A stretch of DNA of 64,000 nt from Neorhizobium huautlense (GTDB lineage: Bacteria > Pseudomonadota > Alphaproteobacteria > Rhizobiales > Rhizobiaceae): the NCBI RefSeq assembly GCF_002968575.1, contig NZ_PVBM01000009.1:124001-188000 (forward strand). Reading direction: 5' to 3'. The position numbers were made by a program, and so were the translations under genes. The notes beneath the pieces are model-generated. The model was not told the DNA's origin and did no database searches. It was given only the letters and a program-made list of their open reading frames with translations. Positions 42,992 through 52,779 of this stretch are shown piece by piece (position 1 is the stretch's first letter; every line of letters starts with the position of its first letter).

Positions 42992-44458
42992 TCACACAAC
43001 CTGTTTCAGCGTCTCCTTTTCCGCGCGCAGTTCATCGATGGAGCGCACGTTGCGGCGTGCCGCACCCGCCCAATCGCGAGTCCTCACCGTGCTGCGGGCG
43101 AGCCGCTCCTTTGCCGCCGGGACGGCATCGGCATATTGCGGCAGCCAGCGGGCCTGCGTCACGACCATCTCATCGACCATCTGCCAGACTTCCTCTGGCG
43201 TGCAGACCGCACCGACCAGCGGATCATGCAGGACAGCGAGTTTCAGGAGATCGATATCGCCGCTGATGGCCGCATGAACCGACATGCGCTGGACGTTGAT
43301 GGACGAAATGCAGGTCGCCGCACAGGCTTCCGGCAGGGTGATGCCGGCAACCATGTTGATGCCGAAGCGATCGACAAAACCCGGCGACTCGATGATCGCG
43401 TCAGCGGGCAGGTTGGTGATCACACCACTGTTCTTGACGTTGAAGTGACCGCGATAGACCCGGCCCGTTTCCAAAGCCTCGAGAATGTGGCTGGCATGCT
43501 CATTCGAACGTTTGGCCGGATCGAGCGGTTTTTCGGCGGAAGCGAGAAACTGCGGGAATTCGGTCTCGAACCAGTGTCGGGTTTCGGTCGAGTGGCGCAG
43601 ATAGCCCCCCGTCTCGCCATGGATCCAGTCGGACATGTCGATCCACCTGGCAATCTCGTCCGGGCGTTTGCGGTACCAGGGCAGGTATTCCGAGAGGTGG
43701 CCGTTGCTTTCGGTGGAATAGACCCCGAAGCGTTTCAGTACGTCTATGCGCAGCTTCTCCTGCTGGGAAAAGACCGGATGTGCCTCGAAGGCAGCGACCA
43801 GCTCATCCTTGCCTATTCTACGGCCGTTGAGGCGCAGATCGACAAACCATGTCTGATGGTTGATGCCGGAGCAGATGTAGTCGAGCTCGCTCAGAGATTT
43901 GGCTCCAAGCACCTCGGCAATCTGCTCGGCGCCATGCTGCACGCCGTGGCATAGACCGATCGTCTCGACCCTCCCATATTCGATGGCAGCCCAGGTGTTC
44001 ATCGCCATGGGGTTCGCATAGTTCAGGAACTTGGCACCAGGGGCGGCGACTTCGCGGATATCCTTGCAGAAGTCGAGAATGACCGGAATATTGCGCTGGC
44101 CATAGAGGATGCCTCCCGCGCAGATCGTATCGCCGACGCACTGGTCGACGCCGTATTTGAGAGGGATGCGGATATCTTCCGCGTAGGCTTCCAGTCCTCC
44201 GACGCGCACGCAGCTGATGACGTAGCGGGCACCCTCCAGCGCGCGGCGGCGATCAGTTGTCGCGGTAACCCTCGTTGGCAGCCGATTGGACTCGACGATC
44301 CGGTCGAGGATCGCCTTGATCATCTCCAGATTATGTTCGCTGATATCGGTCAGGGCGAATTCCACGTCCTGGAATTCCGGCACGCAGAGAATGTCGGTGA
44401 ACAGCTTCTTGGTGAAGCCGACACTGCCTGCTCCGATGATAGCGATTTTGAAACTCAT
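42992..44458 (-). CDS. agaL1: alpha-galactosidase, glycoside hydrolase family 4 (AgaL1)
   Basis: A 488-residue GH4 enzyme: NAD site IIGAGSVGFTKKLFTDIL, catalytic/metal block IGLCHGVQHGAEQ and CSGINHQTWF. First gene of the operon, divergent from agpT. The ATG at 44458 is favoured; a GTG three codons upstream is possible. GH4 enzymes use NAD and a redox elimination mechanism rather than simple hydrolysis. It lies 124 bp before agpA. Confidence 0.88.
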   Translation of the reverse strand: MSFKIAIIGAGSVGFTKKLFTDILCVPEFQDVEFALTDISEHNLEMIKAILDRIVESNRLPTRVTATTDRRRALEGARYVISCVRVGGLEAYAEDIRIPLKYGVDQCVGDTICAGGILYGQRNIPVILDFCKDIREVAAPGAKFLNYANPMAMNTWAAIEYGRVETIGLCHGVQHGAEQIAEVLGAKSLSELDYICSGINHQTWFVDLRLNGRRIGKDELVAAFEAHPVFSQQEKLRIDVLKRFGVYSTESNGHLSEYLPWYRKRPDEIARWIDMSDWIHGETGGYLRHSTETRHWFETEFPQFLASAEKPLDPAKRSNEHASHILEALETGRVYRGHFNVKNSGVITNLPADAIIESPGFVDRFGINMVAGITLPEACAATCISSINVQRMSVHAAISGDIDLLKLAVLHDPLVGAVCTPEEVWQMVDEMVVTQARWLPQYADAVPAAKERLARSTVRTRDWAGAARRNVRSIDELRAEKETLKQVV

Positions 44459-44598
44459 GTCCTTCACCCTGGTCTGAGAAATGCTAGATTGGAGTGGCGC
44501 AGAGGTGGATAGACGGCATGCTCACGCATGCGGTCCGGAAATGCCTGGTTTCGTGCATTTAGTCCTCCCGGCTTGACGCCCGGCCGCGGTTTCTCCCT

Positions 44599-44628
44599 CC
44601 GAATTGGGCAGGATTATGCGCAATTCGG
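44599..44628. promoter_or_regulatory. inverted repeat in the agaL1-agpT divergent promoter
   Basis: CCGAATTG at 44599-44606 and its exact complement CAATTCGG at 44621-44628 are 14 bp apart, about 40 bp before agpT and 140 bp before agaL1. Centre spacing of 22 bp equals two helical turns, fitting a dimeric regulator such as AgpT. Confidence 0.5.
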
Positions 44629-44670
44629 AAGGGGCCACCAGAGAAGTATTATGCTTTCGAGGGTAAATTT

Positions 44671-45546
44671 GTGCTGCAGGATTTGATCGCTCACGGACAG
44701 TCGATGAGAACGGTTTCCTTCCCGCGGGGCCGCCAGCGGCTGCACGCCATGCCGACCAGTGCCGGTTATGAAGTGCGCCAGAACGAGGTCTATGACTGGG
44801 ACGGCAGAAAGCGTGGCCAGATCCCTTTCACGGTCCTGCAACACACGATCAGCGGCTCCGGCCGGCTGCGCTATCAGAACCGGAACTATCGGCTGCAAGC
44901 CGGCGACACCTTCCTCCTGCTCGTGCCGCACAACCATCGCTACTGGCTCGAGAAGAACGAGCGCTGGGAATATTTCTGGATCTCGATGCATGGCGAAGAG
45001 ACGCTGCGGATCCACAAGATGGTCCTGGCACTCGCCGGCCCCGTGCTCAAGCTGCAGCCCTCGACGATCGATCACCTAGCCGACTGCAGCTTGCGGCTGG
45101 TCAAGGGCGCCACCACGCCAGGCGTGGCGTCCGCCATTGCCTATGAAGCGGCAATGGCGCTTTACGACGATGTCTTCGGCTCACCGGCCTTTGCCGCGGA
45201 GCAAAGTGCGATGCAGCCCGTCATCGACCATATCAATGCCAATCTGGATAAGCCGCTTCCTGTCGGCGAACTGGCTGAAATCGTCGGGCTCAGCCGCGCG
45301 CATTTTTCTCGAAGCTTTGCCGAGAGCGAAGGGGTTCCACCCGCAGAATACGTGCTGCAGCAACGGCTGCAGCGTGCAGCGAAACTTCTGACCAAAGGCG
45401 ACTTCCTGCCCGTCAAGGAAGTGTCGATCATGTGCGGTTTCGATGACCCGAATTATTTCGCCAAGGTATTTCGCCGCGTCTACGGAATTACCCCCACCGA
45501 GTTCCGGACCACCGGCATGTATGCCAGCATCGGCAAGATGAAATAG
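44671..45546 (+). CDS. agpT: AraC-family activator of alpha-galactoside genes (AgpT)
   Basis: A 291-residue AraC-type regulator with an N-terminal cupin-like sugar-sensing domain (SGSGRLRYQNRNYRLQAGDTFLLLVPHNHRYWLE) and C-terminal double helix-turn-helix (about 180-285, ending CGFDDPNYFAKVFRRVYGITPTEFR). Start is a GTG at 44671 with GAGGG seven bases upstream; an ATG at 44704 is an alternative. In S. meliloti the divergent agpT activates the agp genes in the presence of alpha-galactosides. Confidence 0.87.
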   Translation: MLQDLIAHGQSMRTVSFPRGRQRLHAMPTSAGYEVRQNEVYDWDGRKRGQIPFTVLQHTISGSGRLRYQNRNYRLQAGDTFLLLVPHNHRYWLEKNERWEYFWISMHGEETLRIHKMVLALAGPVLKLQPSTIDHLADCSLRLVKGATTPGVASAIAYEAAMALYDDVFGSPAFAAEQSAMQPVIDHINANLDKPLPVGELAEIVGLSRAHFSRSFAESEGVPPAEYVLQQRLQRAAKLLTKGDFLPVKEVSIMCGFDDPNYFAKVFRRVYGITPTEFRTTGMYASIGKMK

Positions 45547-45578
45547 GGTGGGGTCTCTGCCGGACACGGCATTTCCGC

Positions 45579-46490
45579 TTAGGACATTGCGTGGGCGGCA
45601 AAGCGGCTATCCCGCCGGAAATCGGAGGGCGACATGCCCGAAATATGCCGGAAGGACTTGTTGAACGCGCTGATCGAACCGAAGCCGCTGTCCATGGCGA
45701 CCTGCAGCACATTGGCTCCGTCCTGCATCAGGAGCGCCTGGGCACGGGAGAGCCGCAGGAGGTTGACGTATTTGCTGAGCGTCATTCCGGTTGAACGCCG
45801 GAAAATATTCATCGCGTATTTCGGATGAAGGTCGGCGGCGCGGGCGATGTCGATCGTGTCGATATCCTGCATGAAATTGGCGGCGATGAAGTCGCACATG
45901 CGGGCGACGCTTTTGGCCGACTGCGCATAGGGCTGGTCCGGGCCGGCGGTGTCAGCGCCAGAGGGAACCTCCGGTATCAGACAATAGGAATCGAGAACGA
46001 TGCGCTCGATCCGAAGCAGCAATTCGTCCACGGCATGCTGGCGTTTGAAGGAATTGCCCGACGTCACATATTCGAACCAGCGCGCAAAGTTCTCCTTGTC
46101 TGCCGCATCTGTGGCCGATGTCAGCAAAGTGGCGCCGTGCATGAGCTTGCTGGAGAGGTCGCCAGGCAGCCGCAGGCGAAAGAAATGCACCAGCGGGAGA
46201 TGCGCGCCGGCATAAAGAGAATCGTCCGAGGATTCGTCCATCCGGTGCGGTTGGCCACCCCAGAAGAGGCACATCTGGCCGGCGCTGAGCCGGATATCAT
46301 GCTCGCCCATACGATAGCGAACCGCGCCGCGGATCACGTAATTCACCTCCACCTGCGCGTGCCAGTGCGGCATCAGCATGATCGGCGGGTGGTTGAAAAA
46401 CATCTGCAAGGCAGTCGGCAGGCCTTCTATGCTGCTTGCACCCGGGTGGTAGATCGCTTTGCTGACTACCTTACTTTCCGCCAAATCCAT
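45579..46490 (-). CDS. AraC-family transcriptional regulator
   Basis: A 303-residue AraC-type regulator: cupin domain (MLMPHWHAQVEVNYVIRGAVRYRMGEHDIRL-type strand pattern) and C-terminal DNA-binding helices (ARAADLHPKYAMNIFRRSTGMTLSKYV; DSGFGSISAFNKSFRHISGMSPSDFR). It diverges from the family-1 sugar importer operon across 85 bp and converges on agpT. It most likely controls that importer. Confidence 0.92.
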   Translation of the reverse strand: MDLAESKVVSKAIYHPGASSIEGLPTALQMFFNHPPIMLMPHWHAQVEVNYVIRGAVRYRMGEHDIRLSAGQMCLFWGGQPHRMDESSDDSLYAGAHLPLVHFFRLRLPGDLSSKLMHGATLLTSATDAADKENFARWFEYVTSGNSFKRQHAVDELLLRIERIVLDSYCLIPEVPSGADTAGPDQPYAQSAKSVARMCDFIAANFMQDIDTIDIARAADLHPKYAMNIFRRSTGMTLSKYVNLLRLSRAQALLMQDGANVLQVAMDSGFGSISAFNKSFRHISGMSPSDFRRDSRFAAHAMS

Positions 46491-46575
46491 GTTCCCTTTT
46501 TCGGAGACAGATGTTTCGCAGGCGATAATTTAGGCACGTTCCGAAGGGACAGCAATTGGAAAAGGGAGGTTTTCA

Positions 46576-47850
46576 ATGCGCTTCAAACTCGCGGGCCCGA
46601 CGGCCGCGGTCGTACTGCTTGCATCGAGCACGGCATTCGCAGAGTCCGGCCAAATCACCATCTGGAGCTGGAACGTCGCAGCCTCGTCTCTCAAAGCGAC
46701 GCTCGAAGGATTCAACAAGAAGTATCCCGACATCAAGGTGACGGTGGAGGATCTCGGCAACGACCAGGTCTACGATAAGACGCTCGCAGCCTGCGCGGCG
46801 GGAGGCGAAGGCCTGCCGGATATCGTCTCGGTCGAAAATTTTGAAGCGGAAGTCTTCTGGAACCGCTTCCCTGATTGTTTCGCCGACCTCAGTGAGGTTG
46901 GCTATACGCCGGAAATCCAGGCACTCTTCCCCGAATTCAAGCGAACGGAGCTTGAACTGAATGGCGTTCCTTACGCCGTGCCGTGGGATTCCGGACCGGT
47001 TGCCCTCTTCTATCGCCGCGATTTTTATGAAAAGGCCGGCGTCGATCCCGCGACGGTCAAGACCTGGGACGACTTCATTGTCGCAGGGAAGAAGGTCATG
47101 GCTGCCAATCCGGGAACCGTGATGGCACAAGCCGATTTCAACGGCGACAGCGAATGGTTCCGGATGATTTCCAACGAGCAGGGTTGCGGCTATTTCTCGA
47201 CCGACGGCGAGACGATCACCATCAACCAGCCCGCTTGCGTCGCGACACTTGAGAAGATCAAGGAGATGAAGGATGCCGGCCTGATCACGGCCGCGATCTG
47301 GGATGAGAAAATCCAATCCAATACCGCGGGCAAGGCCGCGAGCCAGATGTATGGCGCGTGGTTCGAAGGGTCTATCCGCTCCAACTCTCCCGATCTGGCG
47401 GGCAAATGGGGCGTCTACCGGATGCCGAGCCTGACGGCCGACGGCCCTCGGGCAGCCAACCTCGGAGGTTCGTCCCTGGCCCTTAGCGCCGCCTCCGAGA
47501 ACAAGGAAGCCGCCTGGAAGTTCATCGAATATGCCCTGACCACCAACGAGGGCCAGGTCACGATGCTGAAAGCGTTCGGCCTCGTTCCGTCGCTTCTGTC
47601 GGCGGTGCAGGATCCGTTCGTGAAGGAGCCGCAATCCTATTGGGGCGGCCAGGCTGTTTGGTCGGATATCCTCGTCACTCTGCCGCAAATCGTTCCAAGC
47701 CGAGGCACGGCCTTCCAGAGCGATGCGGATGCGATCTACCAGGCGACACAGACGAAGTACTTCGCCGGCGGTTACCCGGACGCGAAGGCTGCTCTTGATG
47801 ACGCGGCGAAGCAGATTGCGACAGCCACCGGACTGCCCGTTGCGCAATGA
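46576..47850 (+). CDS. sugar ABC importer, substrate-binding protein (family 1, LacE-like)
   Basis: A 424-residue periplasmic protein with signal peptide MRFKLAGPTAAVVLLASSTAFA. The fold is solute-binding family 1: ITIWSWNVAASSLKATLEGFNKKYP-type start, GVPYAVPWDSGPVALFYRRDFYEKAGV, and TWDDFIVAGKKVM. It resembles lactose/oligosaccharide binding proteins (LacE group) of agrobacteria, but the true sugar is not shown. GGGAGG precedes the ATG. Followed by a hairpin and the two permeases. Confidence 0.88.
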   Translation: MRFKLAGPTAAVVLLASSTAFAESGQITIWSWNVAASSLKATLEGFNKKYPDIKVTVEDLGNDQVYDKTLAACAAGGEGLPDIVSVENFEAEVFWNRFPDCFADLSEVGYTPEIQALFPEFKRTELELNGVPYAVPWDSGPVALFYRRDFYEKAGVDPATVKTWDDFIVAGKKVMAANPGTVMAQADFNGDSEWFRMISNEQGCGYFSTDGETITINQPACVATLEKIKEMKDAGLITAAIWDEKIQSNTAGKAASQMYGAWFEGSIRSNSPDLAGKWGVYRMPSLTADGPRAANLGGSSLALSAASENKEAAWKFIEYALTTNEGQVTMLKAFGLVPSLLSAVQDPFVKEPQSYWGGQAVWSDILVTLPQIVPSRGTAFQSDADAIYQATQTKYFAGGYPDAKAALDDAAKQIATATGLPVAQ

Positions 47851-47855
47851 GAATT

Positions 47856-47880
47856 ATCGGGCGGCGTCAAGCCGCCCGAT
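47856..47880 (+). other. intercistronic hairpin between binding protein and permease genes
   Basis: Perfect 10-bp stem ATCGGGCGGC/GCCGCCCGAT with loop GTCAA, six bases after the binding-protein stop. It has the same place in the operon as the agpA-agpB hairpin and probably stabilises the upstream message or attenuates transcription into the permeases. Confidence 0.65.
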
Positions 47881-47914
47881 ATTCCCGCTTGGCAATTCCT
47901 GACAGGAGAACGAG

Positions 47915-48775
47915 ATGCTTTCGAGGAATAGGGCGGCCTATGCCTTCCTTGCCCCCTACCTTTTGATCTTCGTCACCTTTTGGCTCTGGCCGATCATAAA
48001 CTCGCTGCTGATCTCGTTCCAGAACACGCGCGTCAATCCGTGGCGGTTCAGCCTGTCGGCAAACTGGGGGCGGCTGTTCGGCGATCCGGCCTTCTACAAC
48101 GCGCTCTACAATACGCTGATCATCCTGGTGATCCAGGTGCCGGTGATGATCGCGCTCGCGACCGTCATGGCGGTCCTTCTCAATTCTCCGCTTCTGAAGG
48201 CACGGCCGCTCTACAGGTTCGCCTTCTTCGCTCCTGTCGTGGTCGGCGAGGTGGCCTATGCCGCAGTCTTCAGATTAATGTTCAGCGCCGATTTCGGCAT
48301 CATCAACAAGCTGATCACCTCGGTCGGGCTGTCGCCCGTCTCCTGGTTCGACAATGCCAACGCGGCCATGGCGCTGGTGATCATCGCGATCACCTGGCGC
48401 TGGGCGGGTTACAACGCCATCATTTTGCTGGCCGGCCTGCAATCCATTCCCGACGACGTCTATGAAGCGGCGACACTCGACAGAGTGAGCAAGTTCCAGC
48501 AATTCGTCCACATCACCCTGCCGCTCCTGAAGCCGATCATCAGTTTCTGCGTCGTGCTCTCGGTCATCGGCACCATGCAGCTCTTCACCGAACCCTTCCT
48601 GATCACCAATCGCGGCGGACCGGGTGGAGGAACCGAGACGCTGGGGCTGCTGCTTTATCGCCAAGGCTTCACCTCGCTGAACTTCGGTTACGCCTCGGCA
48701 ATCGCCTATACGATCGCCGGTCTGGCGGTGGCGATTTCTCTGCTCAACCTCATGCTCGGAGGCGAGAAGAAATGA
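47915..48775 (+). CDS. sugar ABC importer, permease (MalF-like)
   Basis: A 286-residue sugar permease with six helices, starting RNRAAYAFLAPYLLIFVTFWLWP. EAA loop: YEAATLDRVSKFQQFVHITLPLLKP. Good SD (CAGGAGAA). It overlaps the second permease by ATGA. Confidence 0.92.
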   Translation: MLSRNRAAYAFLAPYLLIFVTFWLWPIINSLLISFQNTRVNPWRFSLSANWGRLFGDPAFYNALYNTLIILVIQVPVMIALATVMAVLLNSPLLKARPLYRFAFFAPVVVGEVAYAAVFRLMFSADFGIINKLITSVGLSPVSWFDNANAAMALVIIAITWRWAGYNAIILLAGLQSIPDDVYEAATLDRVSKFQQFVHITLPLLKPIISFCVVLSVIGTMQLFTEPFLITNRGGPGGGTETLGLLLYRQGFTSLNFGYASAIAYTIAGLAVAISLLNLMLGGEKK

Positions 48776-49608
48776 AGTCGAAATCCCGTTCGCTGTTGGT
48801 GCAGAAGATCGCGCTGCACCTGGTTTTGACCCCGCTTGCGATTGTCTGGCTCTTTCCGCTGTGGATGATGTTCGTGTTCTCGACTATGCCGGACCACGGC
48901 ATCTTCAGCCCTGAGATCGTACTCTGGCCCTCGGGGGAGTTCGCGGCCAACTTCCGCAATCTGCAGGCGGACACGAATTTCATCCGCGCGATGTTCATCT
49001 CGATCACAGTCGCAATTATCTACACGGCCTTGTCGGTCATGTTAACCTCCATGGCCGGCTGGGCGCTGGCGCGTTACCGGTTCGCCGGCCGCACTATGGT
49101 GGTCGCGATCATTCTCGGAACGATCACGCTGCCCTTCGCGGTAGTCGTCATTCCGCAGTTCATCATGGTCGCGCGTGAGTTCAAGCTCGCCAATACATGG
49201 ATCGCGCTGATCGTGCCGCCGCTGTTCAATTCGCTCGGCGTCCTGTTCATGCGCCAGGCTTTTTCGATGATGCCGGGCGAACTCTTTGATGCGGCGAGGG
49301 TGGAAGGCGTCAGGGAATGGCGGATCTTTCTGCACATCGCGCTGCCATTGGCGCGCCCGACGATGGCAGCGCTTGCGATCATCCTGTTCCTGTCTTCCTG
49401 GAACAACTACCTCTGGCCGCTGCTGATCAATTCGCGGCCGAACATGATGACGGCGCCGGTGGCGCTCGGAACCCTGATCGGCCTCACCAGGGTCTCCTGG
49501 GGCGGCATCATGGTAGGGGCGGTGCTGCTGACGGCCCCGGTGCTGGTTGTCTTCGTTTTCCTGCAGCGCCACTTCATCGCCGGGATTTCGGCCGGTGCGG
49601 TCAAATAG
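48772..49608 (+). CDS. sugar ABC importer, permease (MalG-like)
   Basis: A 278-residue sugar permease with six helices; EAA loop [25 protein letters not shown] and C-terminus [15 protein letters not shown], the classic MalG-type ending. Overlaps the first permease by four bases and lies 13 bases before the ATPase. Confidence 0.92.
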   Translation: MKSKSRSLLVQKIALHLVLTPLAIVWLFPLWMMFVFSTMPDHGIFSPEIVLWPSGEFAANFRNLQADTNFIRAMFISITVAIIYTALSVMLTSMAGWALARYRFAGRTMVVAIILGTITLPFAVVVIPQFIMVAREFKLANTWIALIVPPLFNSLGVLFMRQAFSMMPGELFDAARVEGVREWRIFLHIALPLARPTMAALAIILFLSSWNNYLWPLLINSRPNMMTAPVALGTLIGLTRVSWGGIMVGAVLLTAPVLVVFVFLQRHFIAGISAGAVK

Positions 49609-49621
49609 TCGGGGAGGGATC

Positions 49622-50704
49622 ATGGCGAAAATCAAACTCGAAAATGTCGTTAAGAGCTTCGGGGCCTATCAGGTCGTTCACGGAGCAAACCTGGAGATCG
49701 AGGACGGAGAATTCACCGTTTTCGTCGGACCGTCCGGATGCGGGAAATCGACCCTGCTGCGCATGATCGCCGGCCTTGAGGATATTTCCGCCGGCACGAT
49801 CAGCATCGGCGGAAAAGTGGTCAACGACACCGAGCCCTCCGATCGCGGCATCGCAATGGTCTTTCAGTCCTACGCGCTCTATCCCCATATGACCGTCCGG
49901 CGGAACCTTTCCTTCGGCTTGGAAATGAACGGCAACTCGAAAGCCGATACCGCCCGCCGCGTCGCGCTCGCTGCGAACATCTTGCAGATCAACGAGCTGA
50001 TGGACCGGCGTCCTGCCCAGCTTTCGGGTGGCCAGCGCCAGCGTGTTGCGATCGGGCGGGCGATCGTTCGAGAGCCGCAGGTATTCCTTTTCGACGAGCC
50101 GCTTTCGAACCTTGATGCGGAGCTCCGCGTCCAGATGCGGGTCGAGATTTCCAAGCTGCACAAACAGCTTGGAACCACGATGATCTACGTGACCCACGAT
50201 CAGACCGAGGCCATGACGCTTGCAGACAAGATCGTCGTCTTGCGGGCAGGGCATATCGAGCAGGTGGGTGCGCCGCTGGATCTCTATGACGATCCGGCCA
50301 ACCAGTTTGTCGCCGGCTTTGTCGGCTCCCCGAAGATGAATTTCCTGAAGGCGGACGTGGTGGAAAAGACGCCGGACGGAGCGGTCGTTGCCCTCTCGTC
50401 CGACCGGAAAGTCCGGTTCGCGTTCCCGCTCTCGACCGAGATCAGCGAAGGCGCATCTGTCACGCTCGGCATCCGGCCAGAGCATTTTGCTCCGCCCGGC
50501 GAGGGTGATGCGGATCTGACCGTGGCTGTCGAAGTGGCCGAGCACCTCGGCAATACCAGCTACGTCCACGCAAGCCTTGCGGGTGAGACGGTCGTCATCG
50601 AGCAACCTGAAAGCCGCCACAGGGGCGATCGCCGGCATCTTACCGTGGGGGTGCCGGTGGGCCGCCTCTTTCTTTTCGATCAAACAGGCAATCGCCTTCG
50701 CTAA
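49622..50704 (+). CDS. sugar ABC importer, ATP-binding protein (UgpC/MsmK type)
   Basis: A 360-residue MalK-group ATPase: Walker [11 protein letters not shown]-loop [13 protein letters not shown], signature LSGGQRQRV, Walker [14 protein letters not shown]-loop VTHDQTEAM, then the regulatory OB-fold domain (about 235-360; LGIRPEHF). The ATG at 49622 follows GGGGAGGG. Completes the four-gene importer. Confidence 0.93.
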   Translation: MAKIKLENVVKSFGAYQVVHGANLEIEDGEFTVFVGPSGCGKSTLLRMIAGLEDISAGTISIGGKVVNDTEPSDRGIAMVFQSYALYPHMTVRRNLSFGLEMNGNSKADTARRVALAANILQINELMDRRPAQLSGGQRQRVAIGRAIVREPQVFLFDEPLSNLDAELRVQMRVEISKLHKQLGTTMIYVTHDQTEAMTLADKIVVLRAGHIEQVGAPLDLYDDPANQFVAGFVGSPKMNFLKADVVEKTPDGAVVALSSDRKVRFAFPLSTEISEGASVTLGIRPEHFAPPGEGDADLTVAVEVAEHLGNTSYVHASLAGETVVIEQPESRHRGDRRHLTVGVPVGRLFLFDQTGNRLR

Positions 50705-50734
50705 GCAATTTCAAAGGGTATCAAAGGAAAAATC

Positions 50735-52744
50735 ATGACTGCAGAGAACCATGTCCGCTGGGGCATCATCGGTCCGGGCACCATTGCACGCGCATTCGCC
50801 GAAGGTATCGCGCATTCGCAGACCGGCCGCCTTGCCGCCATCGCCACCCGCAATCCGGACAAGCCCGGCCTTTCGGAAGCCTTTCCGGAAGCGAAGGTCG
50901 TCGCGGGCTACGACGCACTGCTCAAGGAGCCCGAGATTGACGCAGTCTATATCGCAGTCCCCCATGTCGGACATGCGGAATGGGCAATCAAGACGATCCG
51001 CGCCGGCAAACATGTGCTGGTCGAAAAGCCGATGGCGCTTTCCGCGTTCGACGCCGACGTGATCTTCCACGAAGCGAAAAAGGCCGGGGTCTTTGCGGGT
51101 GAAGGCTACATGTATCGCCTGCATCCTCAGACGGCGAAACTGGTGGAGCTGGTCAAGAGCGGAGTTGTCGGAGACGTCAGGATCATCCGTTCCAGCTTCG
51201 GCTTCAACATGGGAAGCTTCAAGCCGGAGCACCGTCTCTTTAATGGCGACATGGCGGGCGGCGGCATTTTGGACGTCGGAGGCTATCCCGTATCCATGGC
51301 CCGGCTGATTGCCGGAGCCGTTGAGGGCAAGGATTTCGTGGAGCCCAAGACTGTCGCGGGCGCAGCCCATCTCGGCCAATCCGGCGTCGACGAATGGGCT
51401 TCGGCGGTCCTCAAGTTCGAAAACGGCATCGTCGCGGAAGTTTCCTGCTCGATCATGGCGCAGCAGGACAATACGCTTCGCATCATCGGCTCCAAGGGGC
51501 GGATCGAGGTTAAGGACTTCTGGTTTGCATCGGGCCGCCAGGGTGGCGTCGGACGGATCGAGATCATCAAGGGCGACGAGCGCGAAACCATCGAACTTGA
51601 GGAGAAACGGTACCTCTATTCCTTCGAGGTCGATGCGGTCGGCGAGGCGATCCGCGGGGGGCGTGGTGAATTTTCCTGGCCGGGGATGACCGCTGCGGAC
51701 TCGCTCGGCAATCTGCGCGTTCTTGACCAATGGCGCGCCTCGGTCGGCCTGGAATACGCCGTGGAAACGGCCGCCAGGCGTTCCACCAACATAACCGGCG
51801 GAAAGGTGCCTCTTGGCAGCGGCATTCCGAAGCGGCAGATTCCGGGCGTTGCGAAGGAGGCCTCAGCGATCAGCCTCGGCTTCGAGTTCTTCCCGAATTT
51901 CGCCGCGGCGTCATTGACCATGGACGCTTTTTACGAGGCGGGAGGCAATGTATTCGATACCGCCTATGTCTATGGCGCCGGCAAGACAGAGAAAATTTTT
52001 GGCGACTGGCACACGAGCCGGCAGGTGCCGCGCGAAGAATTTATCCTGATTGGCAAGGGCGCGCATTCGCCGCTTTGTTATCCCGACGTCATCGCCAAGC
52101 AACTGGATCAATCGCTCGACAGGCTCAAGACCGATTATGTCGACGTCTATTTCATGCACCGGGACAATCCTGACATACCGGTCGGCGAATTCGTCGACGC
52201 AATGGATGCGGAAGTTAGGCGCGGCAGGATCCGCGGCATTTTCGGCGGCTCGAACTGGAGCCGCGAGCGGATGGACGCGGCGATCACCTATGCCCGGAAG
52301 AATGGGAAGACGGTGCCAGGGGCGCTCTCCAACAATTTTTCCCTCGCCGAGATGCTCGACCCGATCTGGGCAGGATGTGTTGCCGCATCTGACGATGATT
52401 GGAAGGCATGGCTGACGGAAAAGCAGATGCCGAATTTCGCCTGGTCGAGCCAGGGACGCGGGTTCTTCACGGACCGTGCCGGACGCGACAAGCAAGACGA
52501 CGAGGAACTGGTGCGCGTCTGGTATTCGGAGCGGAACTTCGAACGCCGCGACCGGGCAATCGAACTTGCCGGAAAACTCGGTCGCCACCCGATCCACGTG
52601 GCATTGGCCTATGTCATCGCGCAGCCATTCCCCGTCATACCGCTGATAGGACCGCGAACCGTGGGCGAGCTTGAGGACAGTCTCTCGGCGCTCGATATCC
52701 GGCTCTCGCCGGAGCAGATCCGATGGCTGGAGAACGGTTCGTAA
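50735..52744 (+). CDS. fused Gfo/Idh/MocA oxidoreductase and aldo-keto reductase
   Basis: A 669-residue two-enzyme fusion. Residues 1-345 are a Gfo/Idh/MocA oxidoreductase: nucleotide site WGIIGPGTIARAF and the catalytic VLVEKPMAL. Residues about 375-665 are an aldo-keto reductase with the full tetrad: D408 and Y413 in FDTAYVYG, K441 in ILIGKGAH, H475 in YFMHRDNP; cofactor region IPLIGPRTVGEL near the end. The two halves join through a linker (SGIPKRQIPGVAKEA) without stop or internal SD. It sits 30 bases after the sugar importer ATPase, so it probably oxidises and reduces (epimerises or converts) the imported sugar. The exact substrate is unknown. Confidence 0.88.
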   Translation: MTAENHVRWGIIGPGTIARAFAEGIAHSQTGRLAAIATRNPDKPGLSEAFPEAKVVAGYDALLKEPEIDAVYIAVPHVGHAEWAIKTIRAGKHVLVEKPMALSAFDADVIFHEAKKAGVFAGEGYMYRLHPQTAKLVELVKSGVVGDVRIIRSSFGFNMGSFKPEHRLFNGDMAGGGILDVGGYPVSMARLIAGAVEGKDFVEPKTVAGAAHLGQSGVDEWASAVLKFENGIVAEVSCSIMAQQDNTLRIIGSKGRIEVKDFWFASGRQGGVGRIEIIKGDERETIELEEKRYLYSFEVDAVGEAIRGGRGEFSWPGMTAADSLGNLRVLDQWRASVGLEYAVETAARRSTNITGGKVPLGSGIPKRQIPGVAKEASAISLGFEFFPNFAAASLTMDAFYEAGGNVFDTAYVYGAGKTEKIFGDWHTSRQVPREEFILIGKGAHSPLCYPDVIAKQLDQSLDRLKTDYVDVYFMHRDNPDIPVGEFVDAMDAEVRRGRIRGIFGGSNWSRERMDAAITYARKNGKTVPGALSNNFSLAEMLDPIWAGCVAASDDDWKAWLTEKQMPNFAWSSQGRGFFTDRAGRDKQDDEELVRVWYSERNFERRDRAIELAGKLGRHPIHVALAYVIAQPFPVIPLIGPRTVGELEDSLSALDIRLSPEQIRWLENGS

Positions 52745-52756
52745 GCGCGCGACAAT

Positions 52757-52779
52757 ATCCCCGAGGTGGGGGATGTTTT
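52757..52779 (+). terminator. Rho-independent terminator of the sugar importer operon
   Basis: ATCCCC (52757-52762) and GGGGAT (52769-52774) form a stem with a six-base loop, followed by GTTTT. It lies 13 bases after the stop of the fused oxidoreductase. Confidence 0.6.
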
